This document shows, one piece after another, positions 8,137 through 14,207 of a stretch of DNA of 21,554 bases; position 1 is the first letter of the stretch, and each line of letters starts with the position of its first letter. The DNA lies in contig DGIN01000079.1 of NCBI GenBank assembly GCA_002387325.1, forward strand, positions 3,297-24,850, given 5' to 3'. Under the pieces are notes generated by a model that saw nothing but the letters and a program-made list of their open reading frames with translations, did not search any database and was not told the DNA's origin. This DNA comes from Bacteroidales bacterium UBA4621 (GTDB taxonomy: Bacteria; Bacteroidota; Bacteroidia; Bacteroidales; Paludibacteraceae). The translations under genes and the position numbers were made by a program.

Positions 8137-8898
8137 TTACTTGTTGTTGAAATAGTAAGAGAAGTGCAACGAAGCGTCCGCACGCCAGCAAGCGGTGGTA
8201 GTGGCGGTTCCGTCTTTATACTTTTGTGAGGAACTGCCCGTTTTGATAGAATAAGAGGGAATCGATGACGCTTCAACCAAGCCTGAGTACCCACCCTCAA
8301 CGCCAATGGCAATAGGCAGGTCAGCGATAAAAAATTGCAGTCCGACAAACAGTCCGCCACCGATAACAAACGTACCTACGTGTGCTTTGGAAGAGGTGAT
8401 AATGCCCGCATTGCTCTCGTAGGTTTTTGCAGTAGCAGAATTGAAACCGATAGGCAATTGCGCACCTACGTAAACATCCAAAATGTTTTTGGAGTTGAAG
8501 TGGTAGGCAACGCCAGGCAATAAACGTGTATAGTCCGTTCCTGCCGAAACCGTTTTCTCATACTCCGCTCCAGACTCAATATTTGTGAATGTTTTTTCCT
8601 TTTGTGTTTGTGCTGCGAATTGGAATCCCATACGGAATTCAAAGTTGTCTGTGTAGTAGTACTTGAGGTTGACAAGAGGTAAGCCATAGGCTCCTTCCGC
8701 CCCTGCGGATTTGCAGTACTTGACCAAGTCCATAACCTGGCTGACCGATCCTCCGAGGTACAATCCCCAGTCGCCTTTTTGCGGGCGGTTACCTGTGCGT
8801 GCGATGACTGATGCATTGGGCTCTCCTGTGGAGATTTGTGCACACACTGACATGCATGCCATAGTGAGACATGCGACAAAAATAATAGTTTTCTTCAT
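8137..8898 (-). CDS. Outer-membrane beta-barrel protein
   Basis: The protein has 253 residues and a clear signal peptide (MKKTIIFVACLTMACMSVCAQ, cleavage about residue 21). The mature protein alternates polar and hydrophobic residues in strand-length runs, with Gly/aromatic-rich strands such as GTFVIGGGLFVGLQFF. It ends in FSYYFNN-K; an aromatic-rich C-terminal strand is typical of outer-membrane barrels. The size suits an 8-10 strand barrel. The frame stays open 85 codons further upstream, but I start at 8898 because the signal peptide begins there and the upstream codons lie in a structured leader. First gene of an operon with two lipoproteins; substrate unknown. Confidence 0.85.
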   Translation of the reverse strand: MKKTIIFVACLTMACMSVCAQISTGEPNASVIARTGNRPQKGDWGLYLGGSVSQVMDLVKYCKSAGAEGAYGLPLVNLKYYYTDNFEFRMGFQFAAQTQKEKTFTNIESGAEYEKTVSAGTDYTRLLPGVAYHFNSKNILDVYVGAQLPIGFNSATAKTYESNAGIITSSKAHVGTFVIGGGLFVGLQFFIADLPIAIGVEGGYSGLVEASSIPSYSIKTGSSSQKYKDGTATTTACWRADASLHFSYYFNNK

Positions 8899-9281
8899 AA
8901 CATTACTGTTATTTTGCTTGGGTCCGTGGCACCTCACAGCCCCATTGATAAATAAAAAGAAAGCGTGGTACCTTATTATTTTGCTTATTCTCCACGCTGA
9001 GGTTCCGGAAAGACCCTGTAACAAGAACAAACAATATACGCCCACGCCCGATATGCAGAACAGCCGCACCAAAAAGTGCAGGCAATCATTACATACCACG
9101 AGGGCATTTATTGCCTCTTGCTTTGGGTTACGAAATTTTCCGGATTTCAGCATGCCAAAACAAGCGCATATAAACGCCTTTTATTATGTCTGCGATGCCG
9201 AGTGTTCGGTTATTGGGCGTGTGGCTATCGTTGTTCCTGCAACATCAGTCCCACCCGCAAAAGCCCTCCTCAACTTCGCAG
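8899..9281 (-). ncRNA. Long structured 5' leader or non-coding RNA
   Basis: About 380 bases lie between the promoter at 9284-9315 and the barrel-protein ATG. On the minus strand they contain a chain of nested inverted repeats: CTGCGA/TCGCAG closing 9190-9281; CTTGTTTTGG/CCAAAGCAAG (9117-9126 with 9155-9164, one U-G); AGGCAAT/ATTGCCT (9080-9116); GCAC/GTGC (9066-9079); and a final irregular hairpin with GGGTC/GACCC (8920-8924 with 9012-9016), ACCTCA/TGAGGT and AGCGTGG/CCACGCT (8962-8998). The first helix begins at the expected transcription start. I found no match to RNase P RNA, tmRNA, SRP RNA or common riboswitch consensus words. It may be a regulatory leader or an independent RNA such as a divergent 6S RNA. 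Confidence 0.5.
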
Positions 9282-9283
9282 CG

Positions 9284-9315
9284 CAAAATTACAACAATTA
9301 TTTCAAACGTACAAA
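9284..9315 (-). promoter_or_regulatory. Strong Bacteroidota-type promoter of the leader/barrel operon
   Basis: On the minus strand a perfect TTTG (9312-9315) is followed by a 20-base spacer and TAATTTTG (9284-9291), an exact match to TAnnTTTG. The expected start point is about 9280, where the first leader helix begins. Confidence 0.75.
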
Positions 9316-9331
9316 TAATAGTTTAATTTTC

Positions 9332-9380
9332 TAAAAGAAAAAAAGAAAGGCACCATTATAACGAAATATACAATGGTGCC
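9332..9380 (-). terminator. Rho-independent terminator after the SpoIID-like gene
   Basis: GGCACCATT (9349-9357) and AATGGTGCC (9372-9380) form a perfect 9-bp stem with a 14-base loop. On the minus strand the stem is followed by a T-rich run (TTTCTTTTTTTCTTTTA, 9348-9332). It begins 20 bases after the SpoIID-like stop codon and separates that gene from the next promoter. Confidence 0.8.
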
Positions 9381-9400
9381 TGAGTATAGCAGGAGGAAAA

Positions 9401-10498
9401 TTATAATCGTGCAAGCATAGCACCTGGGTAGTAGTGCTGCAGAATTTGGGAGTAGGAAAAGCCTTCGTCTGCCATCACGGCAGCACCTATCTGGCACAGT
9501 CCTACGCCGTGTCCCCAGCCGTGTCCGTGCAACGTAAACCCAAAAGGAATCCTCTTGGCTCTCTCACTGGCAGCAGCGGAAAGATAGGGTTTTTCCGGCG
9601 AATAGGAAATCGGCGAAAGCATCAGCCATGTGTATTGCACATCGAAACACGACGAATAGAGACAACTGCTGCTGAGCCATTGGCGTATTTTCAGTTCTTT
9701 GCCAATAATCTCCCTGTGTTTTGTACCGACAATTTCGAGCGAATAAATACGCCCCGATGCTCCTCTTTTGAGCGGATTGATGGCAAGAATATCGCCAAAG
9801 TCGATCCCCGATTTTTTGTAAATGATGTCGGATAACTCTGCTTGGCTATATCTCACTTTCCATTTGTAGAAATCCTTTGTCTCTTGGTCGTAGTTGTTCA
9901 GTACGAGACGCATCAACCGCTCGTTGCCTACGGCTTTGGCGCAGTAGGGGCAATCTACTGAGGTGAGGTAGGGGATATGGGTATCCTCCCAGCAAGTTTC
10001 GAAATCCTCTGTCTTGCCCCCGCAGCACTTGTGGTAGCGTGTATCGCAGATGGTGTTGCCAAAAGCAAGTACTTCGCCCGCAGTGGCACGTACCGCCTCT
10101 ACGGCACGCGGATTGCGCCGAAGGATACCCTCGTACCGCTGGCAGTGGTCATCGGCACACACATCGTACCCGATGTGTCCTGTGTTGGCTTTGCGTATGG
10201 CGTTGACTACCCAACTGCGGGAAATGACCGCATGGGCTTTGAGCAGTTCGAGCGGACTGTCGGCAGACATCTCCGATGAGATGACGGAAGTCAGGTAGTC
10301 TTCGAGGTCAATGGTATTGACGGCTGTTTCCGTGCCGTCTGCATTGCGGAGTATCTCCAATTCGCCCTCAAACTCCTGCTCCTCACATCTATCCCAATGG
10401 AAGCCGATACCGATACGTACATTCTTGATAATGAACGTATTTTCCCGCTGTTCATAGTCGATATGCGGTGCTGTGAGTATGCCTACACGCACTTTCAT
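9401..10498 (-). CDS. SpoIID/LytB-domain protein without signal peptide
   Basis: The protein has 365 residues. It carries the SpoIID signature: DYLTSVISSEM around Glu76, the position of the catalytic Glu of B. subtilis SpoIID; then LKAHAVISRSW; and the C-terminal HGHGWGHGVGLCQIGA at about 323-338. SpoIID is a lytic transglycosylase that acts on stem-peptide-free glycan; LytB homologues are called amidase enhancers. A Cys-rich insert (CCGG...C...DCPYC) is present. No signal peptide or membrane segment follows MKVRVGIL, so a cytoplasmic location is likely unless the real start is missed. To my recollection Bacteroidota homologues occur with N-acetylmuramate recycling genes, but none of those is in view here. 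It follows the glycosyltransferase by 39 bases. Confidence 0.88.
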   Translation of the reverse strand: MKVRVGILTAPHIDYEQRENTFIIKNVRIGIGFHWDRCEEQEFEGELEILRNADGTETAVNTIDLEDYLTSVISSEMSADSPLELLKAHAVISRSWVVNAIRKANTGHIGYDVCADDHCQRYEGILRRNPRAVEAVRATAGEVLAFGNTICDTRYHKCCGGKTEDFETCWEDTHIPYLTSVDCPYCAKAVGNERLMRLVLNNYDQETKDFYKWKVRYSQAELSDIIYKKSGIDFGDILAINPLKRGASGRIYSLEIVGTKHREIIGKELKIRQWLSSSCLYSSCFDVQYTWLMLSPISYSPEKPYLSAAASERAKRIPFGFTLHGHGWGHGVGLCQIGAAVMADEGFSYSQILQHYYPGAMLARL

Positions 10499-10502
10499 CG
10501 CC

Positions 10503-10540
10503 GAATTTGTAGATTTGTAAGTGTGTAAATTTGTAAATTA
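10503..10540. repeat. 8-mer A/T-rich repeat between glycosyltransferase and SpoIID genes
   Basis: Four imperfect 8-mers of the form A(A/G)(A/T)TTTGT are arranged head to tail. The tract fills the whole intergenic gap and contains the glycosyltransferase stop codon (10538-10540). Confidence 0.6.
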
Positions 10541-11923
10541 TGCATTACACATTCTGGCAATCAGTTCCCACGTGCGGAGGCGGTCTTTGTACCGGTTGTT
10601 GCGGTTCATAGCGGGAATATCGCAGTTAGCATCGGAGTTGTCCTCCCAGCGGCGGCAGTTATAGACCACATCATAGATACGTCCGATGGGATAATCGCGC
10701 GAGATACGCAACCCGACGGCATAGTCCTCACCGTATTTGGTGGTGGGGAAATCGAGGGTGCGGAGTAGGGGAGTATAGAACCCGCGCGGGGCACCCAGTC
10801 CGTTGATACGCAGTGCGTTGTTGCGTCCGTTGTCGTCTGTCCACTCGCGGTGGTCTATCACACCGGGGGGCAGGATATTACCCTGAATATCGGTCATCTG
10901 ATACGTACCGATGACCATTCCGTAATGCCCGTTCTCAAAAGCGTCAATAAAACGCTGCACGGTGGTGGCATCATGGTAGGTATCATCGGAATCGAGTTGA
11001 ATGGCGTATTGACCGCAACGCGGGTCGTGGACAGCCATATTCCAGTTGCCGCCGATAGCGTGCCACGTCTTGTCCTGCGCAATATAGATCAGTTCGGGAG
11101 TATCGGGATTTGCCAAACGTTGCTCTCTGTTGTCTTGCACACATTGGCGAATGACCTCCTGTGTGCCATCGGTGGAGTTGTCGTCCACGATGAAGACGTT
11201 ATAGGTGTATGGAGTGCGAACCGATTGGCAGAGTGCACTCTCAATAGCGTCTTGAACGGTGCGCACACGGTTGCGGCACGGGATAATCACACTGGCGGTT
11301 ATGCCGTTTGCGGTATGAGGAAAAACAGACAAATCTTTGTATATTCCGGGGCGCAGGTATGCCCCGATGGCTTGCAGATGGCGGGTAACGCATTGCTCCA
11401 TCTCTATCTGCACGGCACGGTTGCGCGGATCGACATAGTCAAACAGTTTTTCGCCCGATTTGCGTGTGTCGGTCTCCACCTCGTAGTAGAGATATTCGGG
11501 GATATGCACCAATCCGCAATCGCCCGTTGCGCCTTGTGTGGCACGCAGACGGAGATCGTAGAAGCCTGCATATTGATAGTCGGTATCCATTTGTGTGACA
11601 ATGCGTTGCAGCACATCGGTGCGCCAGAGCGTAACGCTGCCGAAATCGAAATCGTCCCGCAAAGCCCCCATCTGGTAATCAATGACGGGTGCTTCTTTGA
11701 CGGCGGTGCTTTCGCCGTCCTGAATCTTTTGGAAGTGGTTGGCATAGACCATTCCGGCACCGGTCATTTCGAGGACTTGTACCATTCGTTCCTGCGCCCG
11801 ATAGACCCATTGAATATCGGGTTTGAGCATAATGAACGTATAGGGTGTGGTGCTGCTTTGCGCTATATAGCGTATCTCATTGGTGGAGCAGATACGGCTC
11901 GGAAGAGTAAAAGTGCGGATCAT
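10538..11923 (-). CDS. Family 2 glycosyltransferase
   Basis: The protein has 461 residues from the ATG at 11923. The N-terminal region (1-205) is itself GT-A-like in outline and well conserved in Bacteroidales homologues as I recall them (DYQMGALRDDFDFGSV, DTRKSGEKLFDYVDPRNR). The GT2 domain follows: ASVIIPCRNR (from 210), VDDNSTDG at about 246-253, and the metal-binding QLDSDD around 309-314. No membrane segments are seen, so it is probably a cytoplasmic sugar transferase acting in envelope glycan synthesis; donor and acceptor are unknown. I reject an upstream ATG at 11965 because those 14 codons are translated repeat DNA. SpoIID/LytB downstream suggests a peptidoglycan or surface-polysaccharide context. 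Confidence 0.88.
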   Translation of the reverse strand: MIRTFTLPSRICSTNEIRYIAQSSTTPYTFIMLKPDIQWVYRAQERMVQVLEMTGAGMVYANHFQKIQDGESTAVKEAPVIDYQMGALRDDFDFGSVTLWRTDVLQRIVTQMDTDYQYAGFYDLRLRATQGATGDCGLVHIPEYLYYEVETDTRKSGEKLFDYVDPRNRAVQIEMEQCVTRHLQAIGAYLRPGIYKDLSVFPHTANGITASVIIPCRNRVRTVQDAIESALCQSVRTPYTYNVFIVDDNSTDGTQEVIRQCVQDNREQRLANPDTPELIYIAQDKTWHAIGGNWNMAVHDPRCGQYAIQLDSDDTYHDATTVQRFIDAFENGHYGMVIGTYQMTDIQGNILPPGVIDHREWTDDNGRNNALRINGLGAPRGFYTPLLRTLDFPTTKYGEDYAVGLRISRDYPIGRIYDVVYNCRRWEDNSDANCDIPAMNRNNRYKDRLRTWELIARMCNA

Positions 11924-11931
11924 TTTATTTG

Positions 11932-12015
11932 GGACAAAGAACAAAGGACAAAGAACTATGAACAAAGAACTATGAACAAAGAACTATGAACAAAGAACAA
12001 TGAACTATGAACAGA
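11932..12015. repeat. Tandem 7-mer repeat array
   Basis: Eleven full head-to-tail 7-mers with consensus G(A/G)AC(A/T)A(A/T) (GAACAAA, GAACTAT, GGACAAA, GAACAAT) are followed by a partial copy. Three copies of the 14-mer GAACAAAGAACTAT are exact or nearly so. The array lies in the gap between the porD-like gene and the glycosyltransferase gene. The same 7-mers occur inside tamB on the opposite strand. Confidence 0.85.
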
Positions 12016-12025
12016 AATGTATACT

Positions 12026-12053
12026 ATTGTTAATTCTTAATTGTTAGTTATTT
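12026..12053. repeat. 7-mer repeats covering the 3' end of the porD-like gene
   Basis: ATTGTTA, ATTCTTA, ATTGTTA and GTTATTT follow one another. The TAA of the porD-like gene (12037-12039) and its last residues (Thr-Asn-Asn) are encoded by these repeats. Confidence 0.6.
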
Positions 12054-12951
12054 TATCGTAGGTGGCTTGACGGGTAGGGTCAATGTCCATCAGAATTTCA
12101 TAGACTGATTTCTTTTCGGCGTCGGTACCTTTTTGAAAGATATTGACTAATTCGTCAGCCTTGGCATCCAAGAAAGTGTTTATTACGTAGGTGGCGGGAC
12201 GTGCGCGGTTGGCATCGCGCAGCACACCGATACCGCCGGCAATCCGTGCGCGACCATTGGTTGCATTGGCTTGCATCTCGTCCAAGCCGAGGCGGTGGTA
12301 TTCGTAGAAATACTCGCGGTACTTGCGGAACGCCTCGTCCATCAGGTTGTTGATGAGTGCATAGCGGTTGCGGTTGCTGTCGAAAGCCTGCCATCCTTTC
12401 TGCTCCAGTGTTTCCATAGAGGCGGACTGGCAAGCGGAGACGATGTCTTCGCAGGTTTGGAAATAGGGTGTTCCGCCGAGGCGGGAGAATGAGTCCATAT
12501 CGTATCCGATGATCAGATAGCAATAGTATGCCAGCATTGCCGTGAGGTTGGTGGTGAACTGGTTCTGCTGGTATTCAAGGCGGTCGAACTCCTGATAGGT
12601 GAAATTGAAATTATTGTCTTTGAAGTTGATTAGCGGGGTGGTATAAGTGGTGTTATAGACGGGTCGGCGGCTTTGCAACTGCATTTCGCAGACGTACAGG
12701 TTATCGGTTACGGACTTGACCACAATCATCATACTGCAATCAATCTTTTCCTTCGCCGCAAAAGTCATATTCGTCCATCGGTTTTGGTTGATATATTCCT
12801 CAATGGACGATTGGAGCGTACTGAAAACGGACTTGTTGCTTCCCGGAACCTGATCGGAGTTGATGGTTACGGTACAGTTCAGTTCCTGCGCTTGTGCCAC
12901 GTACACACACAATGCAAGCCCCAATACAGATAATATCTTTCTAAAAATCAT
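12037..12951 (-). CDS. porD: DUF4835 family protein (PorD, type IX secretion-associated)
   Basis: The protein has 304 residues. A signal peptide (about 1-22, ending VAQAQ) is followed by ELNCTVTINSDQVPGSNKSVF, then SRRPVYNTTYTTPLINFKD, AYYCYLIIGYDMDSFSRLGGTPYFQ and NRYALINNLMDEAFRKYREYFYEYHRLGLDEM, all hallmarks of DUF4835. Some databases name this family PorD and link it to type IX secretion; I am giving that name from memory and no other secretion gene is present in the window. It is a periplasmic or outer-membrane-associated protein of full length. In many Bacteroidota it lies near coaBC and recN, which are absent here. The C-terminal Asn-Asn and stop codon come from 7-mer repeat DNA. Confidence 0.88.
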   Translation of the reverse strand: MIFRKILSVLGLALCVYVAQAQELNCTVTINSDQVPGSNKSVFSTLQSSIEEYINQNRWTNMTFAAKEKIDCSMMIVVKSVTDNLYVCEMQLQSRRPVYNTTYTTPLINFKDNNFNFTYQEFDRLEYQQNQFTTNLTAMLAYYCYLIIGYDMDSFSRLGGTPYFQTCEDIVSACQSASMETLEQKGWQAFDSNRNRYALINNLMDEAFRKYREYFYEYHRLGLDEMQANATNGRARIAGGIGVLRDANRARPATYVINTFLDAKADELVNIFQKGTDAEKKSVYEILMDIDPTRQATYDKITNN

Positions 12952-13043
12952 ATCGAATAATATGAAATAATGTTATAAAACAAGCCTTTTCATACGGCTT
13001 AAACACCCTCTATCCTATAACCATCCTCCTTGCATCCACCTTA

Positions 13044-13051
13044 CAAAGATA
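13044..13051 (-). promoter_or_regulatory. Possible -7 element upstream of the porD-like gene
   Basis: TATCTTTG on the minus strand matches TAnnTTTG and has the same flanks as the prfC -7 element (GCGTATCTTTG). No TTTG-like -33 element stands at the right distance. A weak AAGCC/GGCTT hairpin (12982-13000) lies between it and the ATG. Confidence 0.35.
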
Positions 13052-13069
13052 CGCAATTCCGATGTTAAC

Positions 13070-14119
13070 TTATTTTTGCAGGCGGATAGACTGTATATTG
13101 CCCGTTTGTGTATTGAGATAAATCTCGGGCAGTGTGGTGCCGGTAAACAGGTCGCGTGCCAGCGGGACGGCTACTCCGAATTGTGCAATGGGCAGGCTTT
13201 GTTCGGCAAGAACGTTTCCCTGATAGGTTACGGCATAGTCTGCCGAGCCTGGCAGATTATAGTATATCTGTGAGGGTTGCGGTGCTTTCTTGTTGTTGTA
13301 TTCTGCAGCAGCACTTTTCACCTGTTTGTGTGCCACAATCGTGAGCAGCAGCGAGCTGCCGCTTGCGTCCTCTTCCGTGGTAATGCCATTGTCCTCGGAG
13401 AAATAGAGCAGTGCATATTCCTCGCTTTTGACGGGGATATATGTGAGCGTTTTGTGCATACGTTTGACGGTGCGTTTGCCGGTAAACAGTTCGGTCAGTT
13501 GGCGTTCCTGCCGGTCTAATTCTTTGAGTACCAACTCCATCGCCTTTCCGTCAGCAGGTGCGTGGTCTATTTCGCCGCCGAGGATATACATACGTGTCTC
13601 ACGGATACGGTAAATCTGTTTGGCAGCCCCCTCGGCTTTCTGCTGCAGTGTCGGAGCGGCAATTTGCTCTTCGAGCAGTGGCATCACATCGGGACGCGGG
13701 GTACGTATTCTCTTCTCTTCTCTGCACGTTTTTTTATGGCTGTTTTTCGGTGCGGGGCATACGTTATATCCATAGAGCAGTCCGTTTTTGCAGAGCGATA
13801 GCAACTGCATCGGCAGTTCTTTCTCCGGCACCACCTTGTAGGCGCGGGTATAGTCCGGGCGGGTGATCAGACGGGGTTTCACGCCTGTCAGCCGGTATTG
13901 CGTTTGGTTTTCCTGAATCACATCGTCCGTGCCGAGATACTTTTCGGCAAAGAGGAAGAACGGTCCCGTTTCGAGTGTTTCCACAGTGTATTCGACATCA
14001 AACACAAGTTGGTTTTCCGGCATATAATAAACCAATGCCAATTCGTTTTCCTGCACAATCTGTGCGTTTGCTACGATGGTCAGGCATAGCCCGAGAATTG
14101 CTATTGTCAGTCGTTTCAT
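13070..14119 (-). CDS. DUF4831 family protein
   Basis: The protein has 349 residues, with signal peptide MKRLTIAILGLCLTIVANAQ (cleavage about 20). The N-terminal half shows the DUF4831 pattern: LVYYMPENQLVFDVEYTVE, then GPFFLFAEKYLGTDDV and TRPDYTRAYKVVP. This is a Bacteroidota-specific exported family of unknown function. A basic, Cys-containing insert at about 129-141 (KNSHKKTCREEKR) is followed by PDVMPLLEEQI. The gene lies 69 bases downstream of the TilS-AroE gene on the same strand, with no promoter recognised in the gap, so co-transcription is likely. It is not a lipoprotein, since no lipobox is seen. Confidence 0.8.
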   Translation of the reverse strand: MKRLTIAILGLCLTIVANAQIVQENELALVYYMPENQLVFDVEYTVETLETGPFFLFAEKYLGTDDVIQENQTQYRLTGVKPRLITRPDYTRAYKVVPEKELPMQLLSLCKNGLLYGYNVCPAPKNSHKKTCREEKRIRTPRPDVMPLLEEQIAAPTLQQKAEGAAKQIYRIRETRMYILGGEIDHAPADGKAMELVLKELDRQERQLTELFTGKRTVKRMHKTLTYIPVKSEEYALLYFSEDNGITTEEDASGSSLLLTIVAHKQVKSAAAEYNNKKAPQPSQIYYNLPGSADYAVTYQGNVLAEQSLPIAQFGVAVPLARDLFTGTTLPEIYLNTQTGNIQSIRLQK

Positions 14120-14179
14120 AATAATATATATAAACGTTATTAGTCGTATAATCAGTCGTTAATTTTTATGCAAGCAATA

Positions 14180-14207
14180 ATTCTTAATTCATAATTCGTC
14201 ATTATTC
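14180..14207. repeat. 7-mer repeats covering the 3' end of tilS-aroE
   Basis: ATTCTTA, ATTCATA, ATTCGTC and ATTATTC stand head to tail. The stop codon (14189-14191) and the C-terminal NNDEL of the fusion protein are encoded within them. The gap from there to 14116 is AT-rich and shows nothing else clear. Confidence 0.6.

Noticed and set aside
8899..9153. 85-codon N-terminal extension of the beta-barrel protein
   Set aside because: The extension would bury a perfect signal peptide and crosses the structured leader. It has no homology-like pattern.
8899..9281. RNase P RNA, tmRNA or SRP RNA in the long leader
   Set aside because: The GAGGAAAGTCC-type RNase P core, a tmRNA tag frame with tRNA-like ends, and the SRP GGAAGCAG loop words are all missing.
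11924..11965. Upstream start for the glycosyltransferase
   Set aside because: The extra 14 codons are antisense translation of the 7-mer repeat array. The family N-terminus begins at MIRTFTL.
10850..11989. 379-codon plus-strand frame opposite the glycosyltransferase
   Set aside because: It is a shadow of a conserved GT2 gene. Its C-terminal NKEQRTKNYEQRTMNKEL is translated 7-mer repeat.
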